This document shows, piece after piece, positions 22,290 through 34,281 of a stretch of DNA of 64,000 bases; the stretch's first letter is position 1; every line of letters starts with the position of its first letter. The notes beneath the pieces were generated by a model, which saw nothing but the letters and a program-made list of their open reading frames with translations, was not told where the DNA came from and searched no databases. A program made the translations under genes and the position numbers. The stretch comes from Stenopsyche tienmushanensis (taxonomy: Eukaryota; Arthropoda; Insecta; Trichoptera; Stenopsychidae): the NCBI GenBank assembly GCA_008973525.1, contig WACJ01000405.1:1922001-1986000 (forward strand), in the 5' to 3' direction.

Positions 22290-23570
22290 GCTCTATTGCG
22301 CGGGGATTTTTAATCGCTCACGCTATAATGAACAAAATCACTTTGATAAATAAACTTTTAGCGCAGATAAAGCCGATGATTTCCAAATTTGAAAAAGTTT
22401 TTTATAAGTTGAGCGAATATATAAATACTTCTAAGAACGCGAGTAGGAAGTTTTAAAACACCTACGGCCAATTCTTGAACAAAGAGTAAATAAATCAACA
22501 ATAATTACTCATGAAGATCTAACGAAAACAAGTAAAGAAGCCTGAAATCGTGACTTTGAAATGAAAAACACTCATGAATGCATGTTGAGCTTGATGCCAA
22601 ATAAAATAAAGTTATTGTTGAAAAAAGTTATTATGTATACATGGATCGATGTAACAATTAATTTATTGTAAATTTTTCACAAATTACATCAATATTTAAA
22701 CAAATTGAAAACACAATTTTTCCGGATGCTTGCTATTGAATGTCTATTATTTAAAGAGTGACGAGACAATAAAACAGATCATAAATTTAATGTTAGAAAT
22801 ACAAGCGCGGCAATGTAAATAAAGTGCTATGGAGCGCTGTCCGCAACATGTGCGTGCATACTCATCAAAGGGTTAAAATACAGTTATAACGATCAAGCAC
22901 GCATTTATTCCAAACGTGCTATTAAATTTGAAAAGCTCTATAGATTAATCAATATGACAAGTTCCCGGACAATTAGAGGTGTTAACTGTTTTTTTCATAA
23001 AATTATTTGCAAAAAATGTTTTTTTTTTGCATTGACGTGAAGATCAACAAGATTCCATGCGTTTTTTTTAAATTATGTGCATAAAAATAAAAGCAAATTT
23101 AATAACACATGTTTCTTGTTTGATAGCTTTTTTTTTACTGAAAGTTCACTTATAAACAATTTTTCATAGTTTATGCGAAGTTTTTAGAAGATGTTGATAC
23201 TTTTTGCCAAATATTATGACCAAAATAAAAAAAAATTAAAACACAATCCGAAGCAAATGATTTCCTTTCATCTTTTTCCCTCTGGAATTTTTTTCGCCTT
23301 CCATATATGAACTTTGGAGTTGCGCCAAAATTCTTTGAAAACTTGTTTGTTTGTTTGCTGGAATGTTATCGATACATTAAGAGATTATAACTATAATTGA
23401 CACGGAGTAAATAGACCAAGAGTAAGATAGAGATAACCGCGAAGTGTTTATGGTTTAATCCCATTCTTCTAGCTAAATCTATTTTTCGAAGGTTACTTAT
23501 AAAGTGTGACTCTTGAAAAGTATATAAATCTATTTAATATTTTAAGATTATCGTTTCAGTGTGCGGCGCG
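22290..23570. other. Spacer between the inverted LTR-like copies
   Basis: About 1.3 kb of AT-rich sequence with no coding similarity. A TTAA-MITE terminus (cgtgcatactcatcaaaggg, TTAA at 22873-22876) is the only recognised piece. Confidence 0.4.
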
Positions 23571-23579
23571 ATTGAGGTT

Positions 23580-23990
23580 GATTTAATTCGCCAGATTAAC
23601 AGTGACATCTTCCATCTCTCTTCAGGTGCAATGTGTTATTTTAACAACGCCATCTCTTGTGGCCCTGCGGAGACATTGCACCTGCATACCGATGGATCGC
23701 TTCTTGCGCATGCACCGTTGCCGGTTAGGGAGTGACGCGCAGGAGGCGGGAGCCAGGAGAGTCGTCGGTTAGCCTTGGCTGCGGGAGGTCATCCCTCCTG
23801 CAGCCAGATCTCTCTCGTGTAGAATAAATAGTTATTCACAGAAGAGAGTCTTTCTATTCGACGTCCGTTTATTTCCATCCATTCGTCCAGCATTATTACA
23901 ACCAGATAGAAGAACGGGCCCGTGCGCTGGCGCAGACATCCCGACGAGCACGTGAAGGCGGGGACTCTGCCCCCGAAAGCACCCCAGTCA
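23580..23990 (+). mobile_element. LTR-like sequence, copy 2
   Basis: Inverted relative of 21989-22280, extended by about 110 bp (cagacatcccgacgagcacg, gcggggactctgcccccgaa) that also occur in the fragment at 8925-9110. Contains AATAAATAG. Together with copy 1 it could form a 290-bp-arm hairpin across a 1.3-kb loop. Confidence 0.55.
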
Positions 23991-23999
23991 AAATTACAA

Positions 24000-25270
24000 T
24001 ATGAAAATTATAAGAAGTGATTCTTACTACATAATATAGGAATCTTAAGAGACAAATTGTTTTTTCTTTCATTTTCTTAGGTGAGACGTTTTCTGGTTTT
24101 TAGGAGTGACTTCTTTAATCCTGTTTCTTCTATGTTTGTCGAGGTTTCTGTGTTGTTTGATCTGAATTTTCGTGTTAACTTTGATTCTCTTTTTGAATTA
24201 CTACTACCCTTTTTCTTCCGTCATCCATTTCGCTGTTCTTCTTTCTAGACCGTATTTGGACTATTAATTAATCATACCTTAGGAATGCATATATCCCTTC
24301 TTCTTCTTTTTTCAATTGGTCCATTAGTATTCTCCTTTGGTCGAAAATTTGAGATGGGAAAACTTCTTTAAGATTTATAGTTTATTTTTTGCCCATTCTT
24401 CTAACCATCTCTAATTATTTCTTAGTACAAACAACATTTATCTTATTTTTTATTACTCACGGTTAATTAACATATTATTAGATGTATCGAAAAGTCTTGT
24501 CGTAAAGTGGATATGTGTAGATGATGAATGGTGGATATACGAATATAGCATATATGTTTGTTTCAATTTAAAATTAATTCGCTAAATGAAGTGTTAAACG
24601 CATATAATGCTGCTCAAAAACCAGTTCCGCCTTGAATGGGTTAAAATAACAGATTGAATTAAAACCAAAATTTTGCTAATGACATCTATGAGTGAAAATA
24701 TGCAACTTTTTTGGTTTTTATTTTAAAATATGCTTTTAATTTATTCTATCAGTGGACATTTGTGCGCTCTGTCCATATTTTTACATCCCTGCTGGTTGAT
24801 GTTTAGGCACCCTTAATTTTGTGGGGTCAAAGAAAGCTCACCATGCTAAAAATAAAACAGATCAAGTACGTGGGAAACAAAGTGTGTAGCTGTGGAAATT
24901 ATGCCGGGGGGGAAAAATAACGAAGCCCATTTATTTAGACAGTCTGGCTCCGAATCTTCAAGGCTCGTCAAATTATAATGGCTATAAAAATAATGTTCCC
25001 CATCAAAGATTTGCTATTATTCTTCATTTACATTTACACACGCTTCGTTAGATCGAATGATGCTACGCACTGCATCAATCGTCGTAGCGGTCGATTACTT
25101 TAGTTGAAGGGTGTTAAAAAAAATATTTAGTGTTAAAAAAAAACTCATTAGCTCTGAACAAACAGGCATAAAACTTAATGTATTTATAAAATTGAAAGCT
25201 TTTACTATTTCAAAATATTTGGATTTTTAACCATTTTCTTGGAATACATTTGTATGCTCCAAATTTCTTT
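24000..25270. other. Intron 1 sequence, unassigned, with pyrimidine-rich tract and one mariner terminus
   Basis: 24060-24320 is rich in T and C runs. A solo mariner-type terminus TTAGATGTATCGAAAAGTCT lies at 24478-24503 after TA. Nothing else is supported. Confidence 0.4.
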
Positions 25271-25277
25271 AACAACG

Positions 25278-26392
25278 AATTGTAAAAGAATTAACGGAAA
25301 GAAATGTCATTTTTTTGGTTGCGTCTTGTCGCCAGTTTGCCTCGAGTTGCTGTCGAGTGAATACATCAAGGTTGGTGTTATTTTGAAGCTCTGTTATTTG
25401 TCTTACCTTTTCAAATATTTTTATATTTTTTTAGCTATAATGAAAATGTCCAAGCCTGAAATTGATGAGACCCATTTGCGATCTTGTTTACTGTTTTTAT
25501 TTTACAAAGGATTAAAAGCAAAAGAAGCTACCCAGAACATCTGTAATACAAATGCAACATATTGAATATTCGAAAATGCCATAGATGGTTCAAAAAATTG
25601 GTGACAGAGATTTGAAAAATAAACCAAAAGCATAGACAGGGAATTTGGATACCGCACGAGTTGTCATCAACGGTCTTGGAACAACGGATAAGCATTTGTT
25701 CATCGCTATTGTCTAGGTATGAAACCGATCTATTTCCAAAAAGGATCGTTACTGGGGATGAGATGTGAGTCCTCTACAACAGTCCGAGAAGGAACTTTCT
25801 TCAAATCAAATACCTGTTTCTATCCCTCGACCTTCATTATTCCTAAAAAAGATTCTGCTTTGTGTTTGGTGTGAATTTTTTGGCGTAATTCACTACAAAT
25901 GATTGAAACCTGACCCAACTGTAACAGCAGAGCTATATTGTGCACAATTAGATATGATAAAAGCGGAAATGTTAAAAAAGCGATCATTGTAAGTTAACAA
26001 CCAAAGAAGAATACTACAGCATGATAATGCAAGACCACACGCAGCAAGGATTACGCAGAACAAAATAAGAGAGTTGAACTTGGAAGTGCTGCAACATCCA
26101 CCACATTCTCCTGACATTGCACCTTCAGACTATCATCTTTTCAAGTTATTAGAACATTCACTTCGCGATAAAAAAAAATCACTTCTGTGGAAGAAGTGAA
26201 AAATCATTTGGATTCTTACTTTAGTGAAAGACCGGCTGAATTTTACGAAAGAGGCATTAAAAAGTTACATAATCTGTGGAGGGCAATTTTAAATAACAAT
26301 GGAAAATATTTAATTGAGTATTATTGCATAGCTTTTATTAAAAAAAAATTTTTCTCCAAATAACAAAAAAATGACATTTCTTTCCGCTTTAC
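25278..26392 (+). mobile_element. mariner family G, heavily mutated full-length-like copy
   Basis: Inverted terminal segments share cggaaagaaatgtcattttt (left about 25284-25318, right about 26367-26390). The transposase N-terminus at 25438 reads MSKPEIDETHLRSCLLF. Frameshifted remains continue with RIVTGDEM near the first catalytic Asp, HDNARPHAARITQNK and LNLEVLQHPPHSPD-like segments near 26020-26110. The C-terminus reads SYFSERPAEFYERGIKKLH and NNNGKYLIEYY. Many stops; the part between the helix-turn-helix and the first Asp is deleted. Borders are accurate to about 20 bp. Confidence 0.7.
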
Positions 26393-26790
26393 CTATAGTT
26401 GGCACCACTATTGACAACTTTCTTTGAAACAATTGAAAATTTCATCTAATCCGTCTTTTATCTCACAAGTTATAATGATTTTAGTAACGCAACTTTTAAA
26501 ATATTCAAAACAATGGAAAAATCTGAACATCGTGTGTAGATAAATACTATTCGAACAAAGCAATGGCTTGACAAGTGCTATTCGTACTTCATTGAAAATA
26601 GTTTTGACCGATCGCAAATTGAAGTTTTGTGAGATAGCTGACACCTTAAAGATACTTAATTTTGCATCATCCATGAGTAAGCTTTGTACGAAGTGGTTAC
26701 CGCGTTTGCTCACAATCAATCAATAAGAGCAATGCGTCCACAATTCAGAGCGCCGTATGGAGCGCAGAGCGCTGTATTTTACGAACTAAT
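26393..26790 (+). mobile_element. mariner family C remnant, copy 2 (preserves an empty TTAA site)
   Basis: The left segment tatagttggcaccactattg matches 36672 and 6630. Coding remains: LKFCEIADTLK, then MSKLCTKWLPRLLTINQ and VHNSERRMER. The TTAA at 26646-26649 (acaccTTAAagatac) is uninterrupted, whereas in copy 3 the same site carries a 386-bp MITE. Confidence 0.7.
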
Positions 26791-26794
26791 TGAA

Positions 26795-28230
26795 TTGTGT
26801 AATAGTCTCTATTCGTATAGTAGGCGTTTTGGGGATCTAAACATATGATATGATTATCAGCGGATATAATATCCAACGTATAAGAAGGACTGGGGCTGAA
26901 ATTTTCAAATGACATACACAGAAAAGGATTCATTTTATTGTTAATGATGGTTTAGGTCCATGAAAAAATATCCGAATCGAAAAAAGCCATCAATTTTATA
27001 GATTAGGATAATTTGGCAACATTTTTATTTTATTGGAAGTCATCATTCCCTTTCAAAAATGGACCAATTTCACACATAAACAAGTAGATGCACATTTTTT
27101 AATTAACGTTTTTGCATAAGGAACAAAAAACCTTTACAATAGATTCACGGTTATCTGATTCCGGTATAATCCGGCACCCCCTGTAGTCCGACATCCATCA
27201 TATAGTACATATGTACGGTAAAGCTTCATCGATGCAATAAATGCAAAAGTGTGATTCTGGACCGTCTTAATCGCAATAAATCTACGATACAATAAAAAAC
27301 TGCTAGAGCTTACAAATGATCGTTTCCACCATTGATTGTGGGACAGGCATAAGGCAAACTTTCAAGAAAGCTAAGCATCCAGAAACGGAGGAAGCTTTGT
27401 ATATGTATTATTAGTTTATTTAGGAAATAAACAAGCATACATCTATATTTAGGCCCATATTGGCCATGAAAGCCGAGTTTTTTTACAAAGAGATAACAAA
27501 AACGAAGACTTGTAGTTAGCAAGGGATAGTTAAAACGCTTCAAATATTGTCATGGAATACGTTTGATTACGGTAACAGGTTTTTATTTTTTATAACTGCT
27601 ATGGCCATTGTGTTTATGGCGTTAATTCTATAATAATTACAAGTACTCTTTTCCGAAAAGTGCCGGACTGTAAGGGATCGGAAGCAGTACTCTATACTCC
27701 GACAAATTGGACAATCCGACAATGCCTTGCAAAACATTTGCCCGATTACTGCGGGTCTGTTATATAAATAATTTGTAATTTGTCATAATTGTATTATTCT
27801 AGGAAAGCAAATTTGATACATTATGATTTAAAAATGAACCTTACTAAAAATCAATATTGTATACTTGTATTGCATATTTTGCCTCGATGATATTAATGAA
27901 TTTCTTGGAAGGGAAGTAATAAGGATAAAAATAGGAATACGTAGACAATGGCTATAAACGTGAAAAAAATATGTTGTTTCAGAGCTTTGTCATGTCATAT
28001 TGATTCATAGTCGATGACGATACTAAAAAATGGGTTCTTGGATAGCCTCGAAAGACGTGTTGTTTTTTCGACGTGGAATTCAAACGCTGCTAGAAAGATG
28101 ACCAAAAGTATTAGCTAGCAATGGGCAATGCTTATATTATAAAAAAGGCAGGAACATTTTAACACACCCAATATATAAAATGGGATGGAATAAGAGAAAA
28201 TATTATTCAAATCAATGGTCATATGATTCA
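26795..28230. other. Intron 1 sequence with a possible pogo-like MITE
   Basis: Mostly unassigned. At 27145-27185 (tatctgattccggtataatc, cggcaccc) and 27655-27735 (gtgccggactgtaagggatc, attggacaatccgac) there are GG/CC-containing segments of the sort seen at pogo/Tigger-derived repeats, but the ends do not pair convincingly. Confidence 0.3.
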
Positions 28231-28235
28231 CGATT

Positions 28236-28530
28236 AGAAAAAAAATCCATCGAAAAAGAAGTTTTTTAATCCCGTAACTGAAGAAAGAAAGCTGTTGTAG
28301 CATCTTCTGTTGCGCAACGCGTGATTGTTCAATTTTTAGTATGTTATTGATTGATTTTCCACATGACAGAGAGACACTAAATGCGATCTACTACTGCCAG
28401 CTGCTAAATGACGCTAAGGTTGCTTAAATGAAAACGAATGATTACGCGTTGCGCAACAGATAATGCTACTTGTCGCCTACTTTCTTCAATTACGGAATTA
28501 AAAAGCTTCCTATCCGATTGGAGAATAGTG
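28236..28530. repeat. Fold-back MITE family I with about 90-bp inverted arms
   Basis: 28240-28325 (gtaactgaagaaagaaagct, ttctgttgcgcaacgcgtga) and the inverse of 28440-28530 (gtaattgaagaaagtaggcg, atctgttgcgcaacgcgtaa) are inverted repeats. The tgcgcaacgcgtaat end recurs at 38845-38870 and 41730-41760. Non-coding. Confidence 0.6.
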
Positions 28531-28911
28531 GAAAACTACTTAAGACGATCATATTGACATTAGTGTAAAACGTTTTTTTTACCGGAGCTCTGCGTAATGA
28601 TTGAGTTATTTTTAGTAATAAACAAATGGCTCTTAACGCATTCGCGGACACTGATTACCGACGCAATTCATAAACATAGAAATTAAGTTAAATCATTAAC
28701 ACTATTATTATTTCTTGTCTAGTGTCTACTATACAGGTCAAGATTACAAAATAATTTCATAATGTTACAAAATTACGAAAAAAAAAAATTGCAGCATGAA
28801 AACATACAAAACAATTTCTAGGATATAGAGAAGTATTGGTTGGGCATGTTTGGCATCTCAAGTGTACATTTGTTTTCTTATGAACACCAGATTGAATATT
28901 ATCTGATTATA

Positions 28912-30192
28912 TTGGGTTGGTGCAAAAGTTAAGGCCGTTTTTTATGATCCTAGGTAATTTTTTTTTTTTAAAATGATGAATAGGATCTTCTTTTAAATGA
29001 TTCCATTGTATAAAGGATGCTTTCCCTCTACTTTCTATTCAGTTTTGGCTTGGCCAAAGTACAGTGAAAACCCCTTGTATTTTTTCAAAATGTCGGTCGA
29101 TAAAGTGCATTTACGTCATTGTTTACTTTATGAATTCCGAAAAGACAATACCGCGAGTGTGAAAACCAAAAACATTAGCGAAGTGTATGGAACAGATGTC
29201 ATCAAAGTTCGACAGGTACGAAAATGGTTTACAAAATTCCGATCTGGGGATTTTTCACTAATTGATAAACCACATATCGGGCGGCCATTGAAGTCTGATG
29301 ACGACAAGTTAAAAGTCATAATTGACACCAATCCACGTCTAACCACCAGGGAGATCGCGACGATGATGGAAGTCAACCAAAGAATCGTATTAAGACATTT
29401 GAAGCGTATGGGGATGGTTTCGCGGTACGACGTTTGGATACCTCATCAATTGTCGGCTGCCAATTTATTGGATAGTGTTTCAACGTGCGTTACTTTGAGT
29501 GCGAGACAAAAATGTGAACCTTTTTTGCATCGTTTGGTAACGGAAGATGAGAAATGGGGTGTGTACAACAACGTGACAAGAAAAAGACATTGGGCTATAC
29601 CTGGACAAGCCCCATTAACAACTTTGAAGGCCGAAATCCACAAAAAAAAGTTATGCTTTGTGTTTGGTGGGATTGTAAGGGTATTGTGTATTTTGAACTC
29701 TTGGAACCCAATCAGACAATTACAGCAGAACGATATTATCAGAAATTATCCAAATTGAACATCGCCCTTCAAAAGAATAGACCAGAATTGGTAAACAGAA
29801 AAGGGGTAGTGTTTCATTACGACAACGCGCGACCACGTAAGACTTTGATGACCCAACACAAGCTAAATGAGTTGAATTGGGATATTATCAAGCATCCACC
29901 GTGCTCTCCAGATCTTGCTCCTTCCGATTTTTATTTATTCCGATCACTGCAAAATGTTTTAAATGATAAAAAAGTTGATACAATAGAGCAGGTAAAAACA
30001 TCCCTTACTACATTTTTCGCATCAAAATCCACGGAATTTTACACTAATGGTATTAAAAATTTGATAGAAAGATGGGAGAAGGTTATAAGAACAGATATAA
30101 ATTATATAATTGATTAAATAAATACTACAAGCCTAAAAAAAAAAGTTTAACTGTATATGTAAAAAACGGCCCTAACTTTTGCACCAACCCAA
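28912..30192 (+). mobile_element. mariner family M, complete 1281-bp element
   Basis: Both ends are visible: TTGGGTTGGTGCAAAAGTTA at 28912 and its inverted copy ending at 30192, each flanked by TA (28910-28911, 30193-30194). Length and terminal repeats are those of a canonical mariner; the terminal sequence suggests the irritans group. It is the best-preserved transposon in the window and sits inside the TTAA element 28637-31156. Confidence 0.92.
29090..30117 (+). pseudogene. mariner transposase, nearly intact, one frameshift
   Basis: DDE/D transposase that would cut and rejoin mariner ends at TA sites in the nucleus. From ATG 29090: helix-turn-helix part (VHLRHCLLYEF, VRQVRKWFTKFRSGDFS), then the first catalytic Asp in VTEDEKWGVY. 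After a run of eight A (29642-29649) the frame shifts by one. The second part carries KGIVYFELLEPNQTI, HYDNARPRK with the second Asp, and PPCSPDLAPSDFYLF with the third. Exactly 34 residues separate the last two, giving D,D34D. It ends YIID-stop at 30117, of normal family length (about 340 residues). The shift in a homopolymer could be a real mutation or a sequencing slip. An upstream in-frame ATG at 28997 is less likely, because MSVDKVHLRH is the usual mariner start. Confidence 0.88.
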
Positions 30193-30446
30193 TACTTTAA
30201 GAAGGTCAGAATTTGAAGATGTGTTTGTGATGTTAGGTTAGGTAAACCTAGGTTTGTGATGGGGTCAACAAAAAAAATATTGTTCCAAAGGGAATCCGCG
30301 GACTACACTAATATAAGAACTTCTGCACTAGAGTAATCATCTGAATAATGGACATATTCATGATCAGAAAAAGCCATACGTTTTTACAAAATATATTTAC
30401 AGTTACATTGTAACCAAAATTCTAATAATAATATGTTATCGGTATA

Positions 30447-31074
30447 ATAAGGTCATGTCCCATAAGTTTCTTTCGTTTTCACATTAAGAAAAAAATAAAC
30501 AATAATTGGTATTACATCAAAATTTATTGAATAATATATGATCCATTCTGTTCTATTACCTTTCTCCATCTCTCCGGAAGCCTCATAATGCCTTCTTGCC
30601 AAAATTTCCCAGGTTTGTTGGCAAAATATTGATCAAGGTACATTTTTATGTCATTTTTTGAATTAAATTTTTTACCACGTAAAGATTTTTTCAATGAAAT
30701 AAATAAATAATAATCTGAAGAGGCAATGTCCGGAGAGTATGGATGATAATAATTTATTTCTGACGAGCAAAGACACATGAGACCTGGCGTTATCGTGATG
30801 AAAAACAACGCCTCGTCTGTTCGCTAATTCTGGCCGTTTTCTGGCAATTGCATCCTTTAGATTGTCTAGTTGGAAACGATATTTTGTTGAATTGATCGTT
30901 TCACCTTGCTGAAGTAGCTCATAATAAACTACACCCTCCCAGTCCCACCAATGCATAGCAAAACTTTTTTTGGATGTAGGCCAGGTTTAGCTACAGTTAA
31001 AGCTTCTGTACCCTTGGTCCAAGACCGTTTACGTTTAGTGTTCATTTGCGAAAAAAACTTATGGGACAACCGAA
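30447..31074 (-). mobile_element. mariner family A, deletion derivative (about 630 bp)
   Basis: Termini tgtcccataagtttctttcg (30456-30475) and, inverted, gttgtcccataagttttttt ending 31074, next to TA. The minus strand keeps the second half of the transposase: WDWEGVVYYELLQQGETIN, LDNLKDAIARKRPELANR, FHHDNARSHVSL (second Asp), SPDIASSDYYLF (third Asp), and a C-terminus RWRKVIEQNGSYIIQ. The N-terminal half up to the first Asp is deleted, joining terminus to interior near 31035. Confidence 0.82.
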
Positions 31075-31159
31075 TACAAACATGCTCCTATATTTGCAGA
31101 CATATCCGGCGCAATAGACACATCCGTCTGCAATTTCAGACGTGTCCGCGAATGCGTTA

Positions 31160-33470
31160 AGGGTCATCTAAAACAATAAGAGTTATTTAATACCAGTAAG
31201 CGTGTGTAGAGTAAGCAGAGTGTATAGAATAAGCACCGGTCCAAGTGCAATCCGGGTTAATATTTTTTCGGATGTATCGAAATTAATGCTAATTTTTTGT
31301 CACAAACTTCTTCTTCTTCTTTACAATGGACGTAAAATAAATCCTTCATTATTCTGAAAATAATCCATGAAGCTGATTGATGTATTATTTATTTCATGAA
31401 ATTAAGAGAATTAATTCTAATAAAGCCATTTTTGCCGATTTGATCCACAAACATTTATCGATGACTTGGGTGTGCGAAATAATGAAAGTCTGCCTTGCTG
31501 AAAGGATTAATTTCCTTTCTCAATCAAAATTAATTGAAAGGTCTTTCTTGATGGTATCGGGGGAGCAAAAACACATCTGAAAAAGCTTTCGTTTAATAAT
31601 AGATCAGAAACAAAGGTGATTTATAATACCAAGGCTTCCGCGGTTGTTCATTAATCGGATTTCGATCTGACGCTGAACGGATTAAACGTGATCTCGCATA
31701 AAAGTGTCGTACAGATCGGAGCGAAAAAATTACACAGCGAAAGTAGGCTATTTGCAGATTTTTCAGCGGATCGAACGGTTAAATTCGTTAAATATTTACA
31801 AAATAAATAAATATATTCTGCGGCTACTGTTTAGGATCATGTCATCGGATGCTATTATGGAAGGCTGGAGCTAAATAAGCGTATATTTATAGATCGATTT
31901 CTTCTGTAATTCGTAATTAAAATCGTATCTATTACAATTTTGCATTCCCGAAGAAAATACATATATCATTTTAAGCTTGGGAGAATGATGAGCTTGCGCT
32001 AAAATCAATATCGCCACGTCTGCCGAGAATTTGATGGATGCCTTATTGAAGCTGTAAGCAACCGTCCGGGATGTAATAATATCATTTCCGTCATTTTCAA
32101 GCGATGCTCTTCGTCTAATTTCATCATCAGAAGATTTCCGAGTAGCTTCTTACAGAGTTTCAAGAAAGTAATTCGATTCGAGTGAAATTGAACATGAGCG
32201 TAATCAAGCTTGAATTAAGCCCATCGGTATGTTTATGATTTAAACGGATGTCCTGAAGAGATTCATGAAAATTCATTGAACACTTTCGAATCATCAATTT
32301 TCCGAATGAAATTTTTAAAACGAATAAATGTTATCCGAATGATATTTAAGAACAAATTTTCACCTTGGGAAACCAACGCCCACCTAAATCGATTGATAAT
32401 CGCCCACATTGCTTATCGAATGTATTTCTAGAAAGTAGAAAATAAGGTGCAAGTACAATGACATATTTATTAGATGTTTCCATAAGTTATGTCGTTTATT
32501 TTGCAATGTAATTTTTTAAAAAAATCTTAAAATTCATTGAACTTTTGTTATACATAGCGATTTCTTACATTATCTATCAACTTCTGTCATCTGCCTTTTA
32601 AATCACCAATACCAATGTTAAATAACATTGATATCCTAGTTATAATGAGAACCGTCAAACTTCTCAAAATAGCCATCAACTGTACATTCTTTTTAGCCAA
32701 ATGCAGTTGATTTTTCTCGATTTTATCACTCAAACTTTGCAATAAGTTCGCATAATACTCACCATTAAATGTCCCTTTTTTAAATCAATGAAAATTATCT
32801 TACGTGCATTTCTGCATGCTTGCCTGCAGATGGAATTGTCTTTGCCTTTTTTAGATCCAATTCTTCCCTTTCAGTCCACTGTTTTGAATATTATTTTGTT
32901 TTTCATCGTATCAGCGGTCCGAAAGGCGGACTGGATTGTAAAGCGGACGGACGGAAAATCAACGCTTTACACGTTCAATATCAAAATCATCGCAAAAAGA
33001 TCTGATTGAAATTTTTGCGTAATGGATAAGGCTGAGAATGAATTCCTTGATTATTTTCATTCAACGTCGTGATTTTGTACTTATGGTATTTATTATAATT
33101 TACTTAAGCGGAAAAATCCGAATAGAAGCTGAAGAAAATAAAATTACCCGCATTTATGATCTTGTAGGTTAAGTGAAAGTTATTTTAAACGAAAGTTTTT
33201 CTCCTTTATTTCGGAAAATTCACTGTTTTTGACGTGAACTTTAAAAAGACTCAAAGACAAGATATGATCTTTCATTTCGAGACCAGCTATTGTTAATCTA
33301 TCACACGAGATGCTCTTAGTGGAAACGCTGATAAATCATATAAAAGGCCTGTATGTGGAAGAGACATCGACAATACTTGCACAATGTATGTTATAAGGAT
33401 TTTCTTCAAATGAAATAATCATCCTACTTCCATTATTTAGATTTATTTTAAAAAGTATTCGTATGTGCAC
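31160..33470. other. Intron 1 sequence, mostly unassigned
   Basis: AT-rich; no exon supported. At 32812-32945 the plus strand (cagatggaattgtctttgcc, gtttttcatcgtatcagcgg, tccgaaaggcgga) resembles the minus strand of 43785-43885, marking a dispersed repeat of unknown class. Confidence 0.4.
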
Positions 33471-33474
33471 CATT

Positions 33475-33779
33475 TATCGTCCATATAAATCCATTTTTTT
33501 CTCAGGACCGCGCAGCGTAAGTCAAGTTTGTATATCAATAAATTAACTTTAACAATATTGTATTAGAAATAGATGTACGGATGAAACGCTATGGATCTTT
33601 TTTTGCAATATTTGAGCATATTTAGACGTGTGAGGGTACCTTTACACCACGATCTTGCCAAGACACTCTTTCTGTCTCTGTCTCCGATTTACTAATCTCT
33701 GCACTCAACGTGCAAGAATGCTTTCTGTATCACATGAGTTCGTTCGCAACATATGCGGGACTCTTAATCATCGGGTTAA
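33475..33779 (+). mobile_element. TTAA-MITE family L, copy 2
   Basis: Blocks ctcaggaccgcgcagcgtaa, gtcaagtttgtatatcaata, tatttagacgtgtgagggta and tctgtctctgtctccgattt are shared with copies at 21325 and 37655. It ends atcatcgggttaa with TTAA at 33776-33779. Non-coding. Confidence 0.6.
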
Positions 33780-34281
33780 TCAACCGAAACAACTTTTCCA
33801 AGGATGTATGTTTCCAAAGACAAATATGCTTTTTGTGTATTTCGTAAGATTCGAAAGCTGTAATATACTATAATCTAGTAGCTATTACAATAGTAGCTAT
33901 CCAAGTAATTGATATATTAATTGTTTGACGGGTTGACGCAAACGTCTGGAATAACGATTTTCGCAACTTATGAAAGTAAAATTGGAGTTAAACCATAGTA
34001 CAATATTATTGTTTTGAATCAATGACATTGATTGTTGACAGTAGGGAATCCAATCCCGGGATCCCGGACAGTTTTAGGTGCTCATGAATCCCGGGACTAG
34101 GAAACGTAATCCCGAAAAATTCTGGATTGAAATTTTTATCTGAAAGAAATCGTACACCTCACCAGCAAGTAGAAGGCTATTAAATCGAGACATTCTCGCC
34201 GAAATTAGGACGCTTGGAAACAGTGGCGTAATTGCTAATTGGCGAGATTAGGCGATGCCTAGGGACCGTAACTGTCTAATC

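Larger units (their letters stand above)
28637..31156. mobile_element. TTAA-bounded element carrying two nested mariners
   Basis: TTAA at 28633-28636 and 31157-31160 flanks identical 15-bp terminal inverted repeats CGCATTCGCGGACAC. The interval is 2520 bp, but 28912-30192 and about 30447-31074 are mariner insertions. Without them about 610 bp remain, close to the 575-bp piggyBac derivative at 2328. The remaining sequence is non-coding, and 30262-30330 resembles a scrap of the hAT MITE at 34282. The right end contains palindromic steps (cagacggatgtgtc, cagacgtgtccgcg) like other TTAA elements here. Confidence 0.6.

Noticed and set aside
20046..24503. A 4.4-kb mariner bounded by TTAGGTGTATCGAAAAG termini
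   Set aside because: The two termini point outward, so they cannot be the ends of one element.
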